Source: Hyaloscypha bicolor E (lineage: Eukaryota > Ascomycota > Leotiomycetes > Helotiales > Hyaloscyphaceae). Taken from it: a stretch of 64,000 nt of DNA. Position numbers and translations under genes: made by a program. Under the pieces are notes generated by a model. It was not told the DNA's origin. It saw nothing but the letters and a program-made list of their open reading frames with translations, and did no database searches. Shown here one piece after another: positions 13,630 to 25,937 of the stretch; the first letter of the stretch is position 1, and the number at the start of each line of letters is the position of its first letter. The stretch is from NCBI RefSeq assembly GCF_002865645.1, contig NW_020194560.1, positions 620,001 through 684,000 on the forward strand, in the 5' to 3' direction.

Positions 13630-14470
13630 AGAGAAGAAAAGATATTAAAGTTCGGAGGAATCTAAATAGAAGTTAGCTTCTTTTTAGAAGTTTAAGAAAA
13701 AGTATTTCTAAAAGGCCTAAAGATATAAGAAATATTAGAAAAGGAAAGGAAGTATTAAAGTTTAAAGAAATCTAAATAGGAATTAGCCTTTTTTTTTAGA
13801 AGTTCGAGAAAAAGTATTCCTAAAGGGCCTAAAGATATAAGAGATATTAGAAAAGGAGAGAAGAAGATATTAGAGAAAAGAAGAAAATATCTAAAATTTA
13901 GCTTTCTAAGAAGCAAGTGAATTAAAGACTTATAGTATAAGAGTTCTAGATAAAAGTAACCCGGAAGTAGTAGTTAAGTACTAGCTTTTAATATTATTAG
14001 TAGAAGTATTAAAGAAGAAGGGGTTCGGAGGAGGGGTTTGGAAAAGAGAGAAGAAAGAGAGGAAGATTATAAGGCAGTTAGATACTAGCTCTTGGTATTA
14101 ATAATAGAAGTATTAAAGAAGAAAGGGTTTAGAGGAGGAATTCGAAAAAGGAATTCGGAGGAAGAATTCGGAAGAGGAATAAGGAGGAGAAATAAGAAAG
14201 AGTAAGAAGAAGAGAAATGTTATAAGGCAGTTAGATACTAGTTCTTAGTATTAATAATAGAAGTATTAAAGGAGGAGGAGTTCGGAGGAAAGATTTAGAT
14301 AAGGAGTTTAGAAAAGAGGTTTGGAGGAGGGATTTGGAAAAGGAGTAAGGAAAAGAAGTAAGGAGAAATAAGGAGGAGAGAAAGATTATAAGGTAGTTAG
14401 ATATTAGCTCTTGGTATTAATAAAGGTATTAATAAAGATATTAATAGAGAAGATATTAATAAAGAATAGA
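13630..14470 (+). repeat. Purine-rich long-period repeats, decayed coding-like
   Basis: Two copies of a roughly 115-bp unit (13640-13880) are followed by four copies of a 110-170-bp unit. Each of the latter contains a segment near ttagatactagctcttggta (around 13985, 14080, 14230 and 14398). The plus-strand frame gives recurring peptides of the type RY-x-LLVLIIEVLK followed by Gly/Glu/Lys-rich spacers. This suggests a repeat-containing protein gene destroyed by C-to-T change. Confidence 0.5.
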
Positions 14471-16171
14471 AGCTCTTAGTATTAATAGTAAAGTTAAAAA
14501 AATATAGAAAAAGAATAAAGGTTTTAGAATAAAAATAGAATAAAGTTATAATTTTATAGAAAATAAAAGTACTAGTATAAAATAGTTATATTATTATATA
14601 ATTCTATATTTATTTTTATTATTTATTAAGAATATTTACTTTTATTATTTATTAAAAATATATATTTTTTAGGAAAAAGTATTATTTATAATTCTTAAGC
14701 CTTTATAATTTAATAATTATATATTTAAAAAATAAGAAATAAATATAATTATATATACTAGAACAAGAAGATTTTTCTTATCTAAAAATTATAATTATAG
14801 TATTACTAAATATAGAAATATAGAAGTTTATATAATAAGCTATATATAGAAATTTAAAAAAATTTAAATTACCTCGAATTATTTATAATTAGTAAAGTAA
14901 ATTAGCTAATTATATAAGTCGAGTTTAATTTAATTATTATTAGTATATCTTACCTTTTATAAGTTAGAAAAAAAAAGATTTTTATATTTTTATTTTTATA
15001 ATTATAATATTTAATATTTAAATATATTTAATCTAGGGCTATTAAATACTAATATTTTCATTTTCAGGTATTATTTATTATAAATTTATTCGGGTTTAAA
15101 TAATTATATTAAATATATATTTTTATATTCTAAAAATAAATAATAAAGATATAATTATACTAGCTTTAATCTTAGTCTTAATCTTAATTTCTTTCTAAAA
15201 ATAACTTTAATTCTAATATATAATACTATTATTAAAGCTTTCTTTTATTAAAAATATATTAAATATAGCTTTAGGTAATAGCTTTAGTAAAAATAAAAGT
15301 AATAGAAAAGATAATAAAGCTATAAATAAGTAAAAAGATAATATTTATAATATATTCTCTAATAATTTAGACTTAGTTTATAATATCTTTTCTTATTAAT
15401 ATATTTAACTAATAAATTTCTTTATTCTTTAATCTTCTTCTTATATATAATCTCCTTTTTCTTTTTTTCTTTTTCTATAATAATACTTTAATTTTCTTAT
15501 ATTATCTAATAATACTATTAAAGTAATAAAGCAAATTAATAATAAGACTAAAGTTAGAGAAATAGAGCTATATTAGGATAGGAAGCTAAAGGAATTAGAG
15601 AAAAGTAAAGCAAATCTAGAAATAAGCTTAGTATATATTTATAGAACTAAATTCTTTTAAGCTTATATTATTTATAGTAATAAAAAGAGACTAAAGAATT
15701 CTTTTAAATATTATATAGTTATAAAAGGCGAATTTAATAGTACTTATATAAATTATAAATATAATAATAATAATAAAGTCTATATTTTCTATTAATTTAA
15801 TACTAATTTTACTAAGTCTAAAAAGCCTTATTTTATATCTATAAAATTCTTTATATTAAAGCCTTAACTATTTATAAGATATAAAAAGTAAGTATAAAAA
15901 CAGATATAAGATTAGAAGATAATAGGGAAGAAGATTATAGTAGAGGAAAGTAAGGATACTAGAGAAGAAGGAAATAAAGAAGATATAGATAATTTGAGTA
16001 ATATAGGTAGTATAAAGGATATAGAGAGTAAGGGAAATAGAGATATACCTTGTAATCTATAGGATTTGCCTTACGAACTATATAAGCTAAGGGGGGGTTA
16101 GGAGTAGTCGAGAATAAGGCATATATACTATACTTTTTTTTTTTTTAGTGAGGTGTGGTGGGGGGGTATAG

Positions 16172-16254
16172 GCGCGAAAATCAGAAAATCAGAAAATCAG
16201 AAAATCACTTTTCGCTTCTCGGATTTGTCCGCTAGCCCGCTAATGGCCTCAGTA
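16172..16254 (-). repeat. Right terminal inverted repeat of the 9.2-kb element
   Basis: Its reverse complement matches 7075-7150, apart from an extra copy of the 8-mer and a few substitutions. The TCAGC just outside (16255-16259) matches the TCAGC preceding the left end (7070-7074). Confidence 0.85.
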
Positions 16255-16419
16255 TCAGCAGAGAGCGACCAACAAAGTTCTCCTCATAAGTCCAAATAGC
16301 ATATATCTTCTTGAACAGTTCTTTTGTCCGAGGTGAACAATCTTGCTTAGACATATTCGTAACTCCAAATACTCGAGTCAGCCCTGTTTGCCTGCGGTTC
16401 GCTACACATCTAGACCAAT

Positions 16420-19400
16420 TTAAGTGTAAGGCTTTCTCATCCAAGCTGTATCAGCCGCAGGATCGCCATTCAGAATCCAAAAGTCTTCCTGCCGCAACCA
16501 CTTAAGTCCATTTTCTTTCAACAACAACTCCGCGTCATATGCCTTCATTTCTCGAACCAATTTCAAAGCTTTCTCGGCAAGAGCAAGCTCAACCGGCGAT
16601 TGCGGTTCTACCCATGAGGAGTCTGAATCACTGTCGATGGATGTGACAAGCTCGTCAAAGAGCATCGGTGCTTCATCGCTCCTGCCGTTCTTCCGATAGA
16701 TAGTTGCCAAGTCATTTCGGACCCACAAAAGAGATCTAATCCGGCCTCCAACCCCTTTCTCGATACCTCGGTCCACAAGTGATTGCATGATATCCATGGC
16801 TAGTTCAGCGTTACCAATGAATAGCTCTACTAATGCCCGTACATGGTTCACTTGAACTACTCTCTCGAACCATTTATCTACTAGTCCGCCGTCAAGGATG
16901 AACTCAATTAGCTCGAGTGCTTCTGGGTAGTTCCCCATGTCAAGGCACAGGACCACTCTTTGAATGATGGCATCAATAGTAGATGATGATGTTTGGCCGA
17001 TGGTCCTCGTTCTCGAGTCAATCACTTCTAGAACAGCCTTTTCCGCATCTTCGTATTTGCCCTGTTTGCGGAACGTTGAAACCATCGCACAACGAGCCCA
17101 AATCGCCATCGGATTGTCCGGTCCGAGGATCTCTCTCCGATATCTCCAAATATGCTCATAATCCATCGAGGCACGCCTAATATCCCCTTGATATTCCAAG
17201 ACTTGGCCCAAAGTCAATTGGGACATGAGATAAAGAAAACTTGTGACACCAACAGTGTTAATGAGCCCTGACAGCGATTCGGTAAGGCACAAATCGGCAT
17301 CGGCAAACTTCGCCATCCACAGCTCTGCCATTCCCTGCCTTTGGAGAGAGTGGAAACAATCAGGCCGGTCAACCCCAAGTACTTCCCGCTGAATCTGTGC
17401 TAGCCGACGGAAGGTTGCCTCTGCTTCAGGAAATCGGCGCTGTTGCAAATATTCAAATGCAAATTCTGACTCTGCCATGAGTGCCAGAGGGTGTCTCTCC
17501 CCTAACAAATCGATGAGTCCTCTGGCCACAACCCGCTTTACCTCAAACGCTTCTTCTATGCGTGTGGCAAGATTGAAATATGCTCCAAGCTGGAAAAGGC
17601 AGAGGTATGACAGGGTTTTGTCCCCACCATCCTCTCGAAATTCCTCGGCTACTGCGCGGTATGGGCCTGAGAAGTACCTATCCAAAACTAAAATGTCCTG
17701 GAACGCTTTGGAGAGTGTTTCCCGCCAGATATTTAACTTAGATTCAACCTCCAACACTGTGCCCTGAGAGCCACTGAGCTGAAAGATGAATTCAGACCAT
17801 GACACGAATTCATTTCCTATCAAAAAGATTGCTGCTTGTTGGACTAAGCTAAGTTCGGGATCTTGAACGGCCACCAAATGGACGAACCAGTGAGTTGCTG
17901 CGTATTGATAGAAATACTTATCCTCTTCCTTTTCCGCGGCGGACGCAACATTTCTTCGGATCAAAATTCCAATTATATTTTTGGATCTGTATTCCGCTTG
18001 TGAAAGAGCTGACAGACATTTTGAAGCGAGATAGGACTCTGACTCGTCCGAAGTGATGTGAATCGGAGAGTTGGTTTCCAACTGAGGACTTGTGAGGAAG
18101 TCCCTTACCGAAGCGTGAATGAGGTGAACGCGGTGGTCCGAAACCTTTGCTAGGGGCCAACATGATCGCATGATCGCATTCTCGGATTCAATTAGGGTAT
18201 TGAACTCTGTGGCATCTGGCGTATCCGCGGTTCCGAGACTCAAAACATAGGAAAGTTCCTCGCATGTGAGTGGTTGGTAGACTCCGACCAAGATGATGAA
18301 GATTTCTCGTCGCCTAAGTGTAGCAGTTGGTGTAAGACGTATGGTCGTTCTGGAAATGATATTTTCGTAGAAGGAATATAGGTCTGGTGGGGGGCTTTGA
18401 AGATACGTGAGTTGCTCGTTATAAGTCTCCGCGGATTTGAGGCATTTCATTATCATCACTGCCCACAAGAACATCCCTCGGGAATATTCTAAGATAGTTT
18501 GACGAATCTGTTTTTCCAATCTTTGTAACTTGTCCGGATGGCGTTGGATTTCTGCAGAGACATAGACGTGAATATCATGTGAGATTGCCTCTGGGGTAAT
18601 CTCGATTGTGGGACAGCCAGCGAAAACTGTCTCTAATTGAGGATGGTTTCGAAAGAGAACTATCAGGCGTGCATTTCTTGCGGAGGAAAGTTTCAGGAGT
18701 TCAACAATAAGCTCATGTTGCGACTTTTCAAGAGCACTTTCGCATTCGTCAAGTCCGTCGATAACGAGCGTGAAATCTGGGAGTTCGGATGCTGCGTGTA
18801 GCACAACATCCCAAAGTTCACGGAATTTAACATCAACCACTCTCCTCTTTCGGCTCGAAAGTGCTAGAACTTGATGCACAGATACAGAGTGTTGCGGATT
18901 GGATCTGGCGCCTTGCCGCTGGAGGAACACGAAAATATCGTAGAGAATTGACGCTGCAAGGCTAATAGAAGTGGCTTGCTCTTTGTTGGTGATGGTTTGG
19001 AAGAAGTAGACGAAAGTGACACAAGTCCTGGCGGTTCTTGATAGGAGATTGGCGATGGTAGACTTTCCTGCGCCTGAGATAATTTGTCAACCATTGTCTT
19101 TCGCCAGCGGGGGGTATAGTAGTGACCTGGAGGCCCACAAATACAGAGAGGCTTGTTATTGATATTTGCTTCCCAAGTATTCCATTGCTCACTTCGCTGT
19201 ATCCATGTACCAGTCCCTTCTTCATTCTCGGAAAGTACCGGGTAAATACACTGGCTCTGTTTCAGCCATTCAATGGCGGTTGTAGTATCTCGGCGCAATT
19301 GATCTACGGTGTTGGGTTAGACATGAACTGAGATGGATTACCACATTGCTCATTTACCGTCTTCAAAGGTATACCTAATCCCTCTTACATCATGTGACAA

Positions 19401-20568
19401 ATCTAGAGCAGTTAGAAAGATATGTATTTGAGAACGAAAGTCATGCCTGATCGAAATTGATCTTGTTTCGCAATCTCTTTCTGTGCAATGTCGAATTGTT
19501 CCTTTTGTGCTATAGATTGTTCAGTTGAAGTCAACACGAAAGTATCACAAATCTACCTTTTCGATCTTCGGCACGCCCTAGTACGCGAGTCCAAATTAGC
19601 ATGGGGCGAACACACAGCAAGACTTCGGGAACTCCGTTGGAAACCTTACGAATTTCTGCTGCGAGAGAGGCTTCTTGCTCAAGAGCCTGATCATAGGCGT
19701 GTATGAGACTCATGATGCTTTCGAATTTCTGTGCATACGTCCTGCAAGCAACTTTGAAACTTCGAGCTAGCAGCAATAGTGTCAAATCATACCAACAATT
19801 TCGACAAAGATCGTGAGCGCTTACCGTGACGTGGCTTAGAGTAGTAGCTCTTTGCACGGACCAGAAAGTTGATGATCTGACTGAATAGATGAGCAGCCGT
19901 CTCTCGTACGCGAAAAAACTCATCGAACAGCTCAATGTATTTGTTCCAGCGCGCAAGGCTTCCTAATATCTGGATTAAGGACTGGCTGATCTTCTCCGTC
20001 GTATCTATCTCTTTTGCGGCAATCTATCGGAATCCCCGCTTGTTAGTTAATAAGTTATGGCAAGGACTCTAGGTAGGCAGCATACGCCGATGAGGAAGCG
20101 AATAGCGCCCCATACAAGTGAAGTTATGTCAGGCTGCTGCTTTATCAGAACGTCGATGACTCGCGCGTGTTGGTCGATCGTGGTGATCACCGTGTCGACT
20201 CTTCGCTGGGCGTCCGAGCGATCGTTATTCCAGCTCTCTTGGAGTTTCGTTACTTCTTGTAAAAGATCTTCGAGGGTGCAAGGCTGTTGTGGATGATTGA
20301 TAGTCGTCGACGTGGTTCCAATCTTCTTCGCTTCGTCGTTTGTGAGGTTCTCATTGAAGAGCTAAACCAAGCGAAATGCTTTATTATCAGCCACAGCCTC
20401 CCCATAAACGGATCACATGACATGATGAAACAAATCGGTCAGAATGAGACTCACCATCAAGCCCATTTCCAAGGGCGAAGTGGGGGTATGACCCTGCAAT
20501 AAGCCGCCTCGCGTGTTTATTGGCTCAATAGAACTTCCAGCACTGACCAACGCAGCCGCGGATGCCAT
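16420..20568 (-). CDS. NLR-like STAND protein: NACHT NTPase with TPR repeats
   Basis: The eight exons (minus strand) are 20568-20455, 20361-20086, 20023-19825, 19766-19650, 19509-19447, 19402-19358, 19303-19127 and 19073-16420. They join in frame to 1214 residues. The N-terminal third (about 1-270) resembles the helical domain (DUF7708-type) that precedes NACHT modules in fungal NLRs, including LVWGAIRFLIG. Walker A is GPPGAGKST (328-336), restored only when the 19074-19126 intron is removed. Walker B is LVIDGLDE (about 433-440). The C-terminal part (about 850-1150) carries TPR/kinesin-light-chain-like helical pairs, for example HPLALMAESEFAFEYLQQ. The family consists of intracellular sensors for heterokaryon incompatibility or immunity; the ligand here is unknown. 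The intron at 19403-19446 would be GC-AG and is short. The start ATG was chosen because an in-frame stop lies upstream, but a further 5' exon is possible. Confidence 0.88.
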
Positions 20569-21237
20569 CTCGGCAGGTAGAACAAGAGCCTCGCGTGTCT
20601 CAAAATCCCGTCACGGCGGATGCAATCATGCGGAGAAGGTTGATTCCTGACACGAGCTTTCTACGAGAAAATCAATGATTCACAATGCCTTATTTATCGG
20701 TTGGTCTACTGTTCAGCCAGTGCCTTGGAGAGCAAGGTCGCCTTGGGCATCTCGTGGGTGGGAGGTCTTGGGGAGAAATTCACAAGCATGCTGAAACCTG
20801 AAAGCAGAATCGGGAGCCGTTCGATAGCTTGTGGCTTGGTAATACCAAGCAAAAGCGATGAGATGCATAATCAGCGCTCTCGCGGCTCGCCTCACTGCTC
20901 GCCTCATTTTTCATTCTTACTGTGGGTGGGTTACACAAAATCGACCCCGCTCATCCCGCAGGCGCCCCCCCCCCCCCCCAAAAAAAATCTTTCGATGGCC
21001 GTAGGAGTATCACCCTCCAATTTTCCAATGCGCCTCATCTCTGTGGGTATCAAATGCCTTGTCAAAGGAGTTACCAATGTCCCTCACACAACTTGCTCTC
21101 ATACAAAAAAACCGCCTGCTTAGAACCAAGACTGTATTGTTTCACGGCCGTAAGCTCGTGCTCGTGCTTGCTTATTGGTCATCTGTGCCTGGAGGAATGG
21201 TTAACCATTTTCATAAAATTAGGTGAAAGCTGAAGCC
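20569..21237. other. Intergenic spacer with a poly-C tract
   Basis: This is the 5' side of the NLR-like gene and the 3' side of the next minus-strand gene. A run of 15 or more C followed by eight A lies at about 20964-20988. The short frames here are not convincing. Confidence 0.5.
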
Positions 21238-22665
21238 TTACCGGCGACGGGGGGGATCCCTTTCTCGTAATTTGAGGTCAATATCCCTGCCTCGGGGGCC
21301 TTCTGATTGAAGAATTGCTCTGCCCCCATTCTCTGCCCAGAGAGGATTGAAGTTTCCAGCTTGGGCTTCTCCTCCAGAAATCCAAACCCCCTTGCTGTCG
21401 AAATACCCAAAGCCACAAGGACATGTAATCCTTGACCATTGGGCATGTTCTTCCAGCCACTTTGCATCCTCCTTTTCGTATGCCTTCCTGACTGTCCGGG
21501 GAGCATCTCTTGCAGGCATCGGGGGCCTTGGCCCTGGCGTGATGCCAGGCATTACCAGCGGACCACAATTTTGTCCACTTGGTCCCTAACGAAGGTGTCA
21601 AGAGATCAACAGATTTAAAGATTGGTGGTTTCTTACCCTAACAACAAGCTTTTCAGTTGCTGTTGGTCTCGAAGATTGATATGGGTCGTCTGTAACTTTT
21701 CCATCATCCGGTGTAGGTTGTTCAGGCCATATGATGACACCGCAAAGCTTTTCTCCAGGTCTCTTTGGATCACAGTCACAATCGGGAGGGGGAACGAATA
21801 CTGGGGGGAATTGGTCATCTGGCCACTGAGAACCAAGTCCGTAGCTCATGCTGTAAGATCCCATGGAGCGCCCTGTCATTGGGTAACCACTGTCGTAGCT
21901 CCCAGAATAAGCAGTAGATGCTGCTGTTGAACCGCTTTGGTAGTGCTGTGGCGACGTATAACCTGAGGGGGGGTAAGTGGATGAAGTATCCGAACTCGTG
22001 GGAGGATAGCTTGAACTAGCAGATAGATAACTTGAACTGGCCGGTGGATAACCTGGATGACCTGGTGGATAGTACTCTGAAGGGCCACCTGCAGACGGAT
22101 TGTCTTCCGCATTATAAACAGAAGACCGACCAGTCGAGTCGTATTCCCGATCATCGTGGGATGAATCCCCCAGAGGGTATGTGCCTGTTTGCAAGGTGTG
22201 ATGACTTTCGGCGGGATGCCTGGTAGGTGGCTCCTCTTGAGCTTCGCTACTGTAGGATTGGGAATGTTGGGGTGTTGGGGACACCGAGGCCTCTTGTGAT
22301 CCCGATACACTACCTGGTGCTGTCGTATATGCTTCACTGAACTCATACTCATACTCTCCGGATTGCTTCAATCTTGCCCGATAATAGCAACTACGTTGGT
22401 CACTCCATGTCCAACCTGACCACGCGGGTTCCTCTTGCTTTCCTTTTCCCTTTCCCCGGCTGTTTGGATCAACTTCCAGTCTTGCCATCGTTCCAGCCAG
22501 GTCCCCATCGGCGGGCGAAAAGAATGAATCGGTTCCATCGTTATAGCTCCGTGGTATGCTTTCCGAATGCCTCTCGTGTCGATTGCCTGTCTCGGTATGG
22601 CGTCGCCTCTCCCTTCCGTCGCGCTTCGAATGTCCTTCTCTCTCTCTTCGGGTCCGGCTCGACAT
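21238..22665 (-). CDS. Unknown Ser/Tyr/Pro-rich protein
   Basis: The two exons (22665-21637 and 21585-21238) give 458 residues across a 51-nt intron. The N-terminus is charged (MSSRTRREREGHSKRDGRER). A long low-complexity middle (about 115-290) is rich in Ser, Tyr, Pro and Gly and is probably disordered. The C-terminal 120 residues look more ordered and include ITCPCGFGYFDSKGVW, a paired-Cys motif that could bind metal. The frame uses a clear ATG. There is no signal peptide and no membrane segment. I do not recognise the family. The intron is supported because the first frame stops soon after a GTAAGA donor, while the continuing frame is conserved-looking. It is divergent from the MFS locus downstream. 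Confidence 0.7.
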
Positions 22666-23908
22666 GGCAACCTCTTAGGTGGGAAGTTCAATCTTTTGTG
22701 TTCGATGACATGGACCTCAAGAAGATATGGAATCAGAAACATTTGAAGATCGAGATATGACGAAAATCTGCCCTGTTTGCGACACAGCCGAGAGGTCATC
22801 GCATGCTGTGGCACAAAAGCAGGGAGGCGCCGCATTGCTACCCGATGCACCTGACCAGCGCAATTACGCCTGAAATCCCCCGCGCAGCCTTCAATCATTC
22901 TCGTTGGATGGACCTATGCGAGGCTCAGCCCCGGGGATCTTGCTGCAGACAGATACACATGCCCAGCTTCCCAGCCGCTTGATCGAAGAGCGGTGACAAG
23001 GATTTTGTCGCCTCAATCTGAGATCATGTTGGGCTGATATTCTGGGCCTAAGGCACAATGGGCGCTTCATTCATATCTATTTAGATTTCGTATGAAAGAA
23101 TTGTCCTTTATTCGAGGGGGGTGATGAGCACCTCTGGAACATAGAAAAAATGATGTTGGATAAGTTTGAATTTTGTTCTAGATTTATTAGGCTCCGCGAC
23201 CCTCCATTTAGTCATGCCTAGGCTGTCAAATGGATGTCACGTGAGACGGTATTAGGCTTTAATTTTCACTTCCATTGGCTAGATCTTCGTTAGACAATAT
23301 CACCACATCTTTAGTGCCCTCAAATTTGATCTTTTATGTGTTACATTCGAGCGTCTGACAGATTCACAAAGCGGCAAGCGTTCGCCACCCAGAAAGTACG
23401 GGACGCCGCATTTATCAGTTGGGAAAAAATATATCTTCTAGGGACTTCAGTGAGGTGCTATTTTCGGGTTTGGGGCCATATTTTAAGTGGAAATAGTATC
23501 TTATAGCCTGCGGTTTATTAGAATTTATTGGAGTGATGGGGAATTTGGGAGGAGTATTTGGGCGAGCATCGAAGATGGAATTGATACCTTATACTCCAGC
23601 GAGATGAGATCTAGGCCTTCAATCAGCCAGCATAACTAATACGAGGGTTGTATGATCTTGTCGACAATTGAATAACGTTGCCCATATATCTCCTAATATT
23701 CCTGTACAAAAATTGAATCCTTTCGAATTCATCGGTGTTTGGAGATTGTAAGTACGTTTTGCTTTTTCCTGACTCACGAAAATATGAGACACGGCACATG
23801 GCTCGGTTGTAAGTTCCTTGGTGGCGTCACTGCGGAACTTTCTGCTGCCTACCTCAAAAGTTTTTCTCTGACGGCTACCAAATATTGCAACATCATTCTC
23901 AAGGAGAG
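22666..23908. promoter_or_regulatory. Divergent intergenic region
   Basis: About 1.2 kb separates two divergently oriented loci, so it presumably contains both promoters. No specific binding site is claimed, and the weak frames at 23619-24002 are not convincing genes. Confidence 0.4.
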
Positions 23909-25727
23909 ATGGCCGCTGAGAATGGGTTTCCAGGAGAGCGTGATCCACTTTTGGCCTCCAATCAGCATAACCCAGCGTTGCCTCCCCAAAATGGTACCAC
24001 AAACACAGTTTTGTGGAGTTTGGTTGCGGTGGTATTTATCAGCATGTCCTACGCCTTCATAGAAGCTCCCGGCTATCGTCTGTACGAAGCTGCGATCTGT
24101 AAGAGGTATTACAGAGAACGTGTCCCCTCAGTCATTGGATCAGGTGGTGACATACCGGAGGAGAATTGCAAAATCGACTCAATCCAACAAGAACTTGCTA
24201 TACTTCTCGCCAAACAAACACAAATCAACTTATGGGCTTGTACGTAACTTCCGGAGTTTGTAATTTTGTGTTCACTAACCTGAGTAGCGCTTCTGGCAAG
24301 TGTTCATACTAGAGGTTTAAGCAGAAGAATCTTGCTTAAACTGAATATTGGTTGCCATTTATGCACCCAAGCTTTTATATATTTTCTCTGTGAGAACCAG
24401 ATCTAATTACTACCACCTCCTTTTTAACGCTAGCTGATAATAATTGTCGAGCAGTATCATGCGGTGATTTGTCAGTAGAGTTAACCTTATTGTCTTCTGC
24501 ATTCCTCCTCGTTGCATGCGGACCAGAAATGAGACAAGAGACAATATTTATGATTGTTGCAGATGGAACCAAAAAAGATGAACGGTTGGTCTCTCCCTTC
24601 TTGGAATCGACTTTGACGGCTGATTCTACTAGTTTGACCGTCTTTATTCTTGGACAGATAATCGTAGTTCCACTGGCAGTTGCTGCAAAAAGAATCGCTG
24701 CCATGCTCATGGCATACAATCTATACGTTCCAATAGCTCTGGGGTTGGTGTCTATACTGATAAGTTGGTCAATTATCTGGTTCATGCCATTTGAGGTGAT
24801 TCGACCATCGGCCGTTGATGTGCCAAATCCTGATGGGCAACAGGAGCAAGCGACAAGTGAAAATGAGCAAGCTGCAGAGGAGCAAAATTCGCTCCAGAAC
24901 ATCATCCTTCAGAATAAGAAGAGTTTCAAAGTGCTCTGTTTATCTCCCGGTATCTTCTTTCTTACATGCACGTTCTGGGTTACTAGCACCTTCGGACAAT
25001 TGATGGCAGGAACTGTCTTTCTTCAATATATTGAGAAGAAACTTGGATATGACTTGGCAGATGTAAGCAATCCATCCCATTATAATTTTCTGTGCTCTTT
25101 TGCTAATGTTTCGAATTCTTTAGGCTTACAGGATTCAAGCTAATAGCGACTTGATGAACATGATATCCCTGATCATCACTTTTCTAGTTTGCGGAAAACT
25201 GAATTCCGCTATCTTTGGACGCTTCGGACTCTGGCTGGAGAATAGTATTCTTCAATACTTCCACCGAAATCGGGTGCTATCTATCCGAGAGATATCCATC
25301 AGCCGATTTTCCGCCCTCATGATGACGATTGGGTTTCTGGTCATTGGCATCGCAGACAACTACGTTATCATAATGGCAGGCAGGTTTCGGTCATTTTTGT
25401 GTCATGGCGATTGCAAGAGCTTACTGTCGAACTTCAGGTCTTGTCATTTGTGCCACTGGGCAAGCTTTCCGAATGTCAACCCGAGCAACCTTAACCGCCA
25501 TGGTGAAAGATTTCTCTGAGGACTACACAACGGGGCTTTACACGATGCTCTTTTACTTTGATCTAATTGGAGGAACAGTGACCAACTCAATATTGGCATT
25601 TGCGTTTGGCAAAGGTCTTGATTGGAGAGGTATTTGGATTGGTCTTCCATTTTTCTACGCTGCAGGTATTTGGTCCATCGTTTGAGTGGTTGCGGTCGTG
25701 GTAAAGACTTCTCCCACTGGTGAATAA
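23909..25727 (+). pseudogene. Decayed MFS transporter
   Basis: Exons 23909-24239, 24288-24389, 24455-25062 and 25124 onward join in frame through three GT-AG introns. The product starts MAAENGFPGERDPLL, then shows a first hydrophobic helix (VLWSLVAVVFISMSYAF) and several further helices typical of a fungal MFS drug/solute transporter. Three defects are visible. The segment around helices 2-3 is short compared with the family (LWASLLASVHTRGLSRRILL), with the usual loop-2 signature reduced. A tandem GCAG duplication at 25376-25383 shifts the frame; reading on in the next frame continues a plausible helix (FGHFCVMAIARAY). A TGA at 25683-25685 stops the frame, although in-frame codons continue to a TAA at 25725-25727. 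The substrate is unknown. A recent pseudogene is the likeliest reading. Confidence 0.75.
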
Positions 25728-25937
25728 CGGAGATCAAAAGCCCCTTAAATTTCAATCTTTTAAGTGGTTCATGGTTACGGATGTTGATGTGGATGGAATG
25801 TCATGATATATACAAGCTTAGCGACCAAAACAACCAGCCGGAGCTGTCGTTTCTATTTGTTTTGTTCAATATCAGCAAAACAGTCGAGTGAATAGCTGGT
25901 ATTTCACTAGAAATTTGGGGGTTTTACAGACTAAATC

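Larger units (their letters stand above)
7075..16254. mobile_element. 9.2-kb TIR element with RIP-mutated interior
   Basis: Terminal inverted repeats of about 75 bp lie at 7075-7150 and 16172-16254. Both begin TACTGAGGCC and share GGACAAATCCGAGAAGC, then a run of the 8-mer tgattttc (three copies left, four right). The flanks read TCAGC immediately outside both ends. This suggests a 5-bp target duplication, or TA if the terminal TA is counted as target. Inside the repeats are C-rich subterminal tracts, and then about 8.8 kb of RIP-type AT-rich sequence without an intact gene. Stretches such as 10700-10400 (-) look like decayed coding sequence, rich in Lys and Arg with scattered stops. The transposase family is not recognisable. 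The interior could be the element's own decayed genes or later nested insertions. Confidence 0.7.

Noticed and set aside
16311..17767. Plus-strand frames opposite the NLR gene
   Set aside because: They are shadows of the long minus-strand exon.
21219..21601. Three overlapping frames on the minus strand
   Set aside because: Only one is the second exon of the unknown Ser/Tyr-rich gene; the others are shadows.
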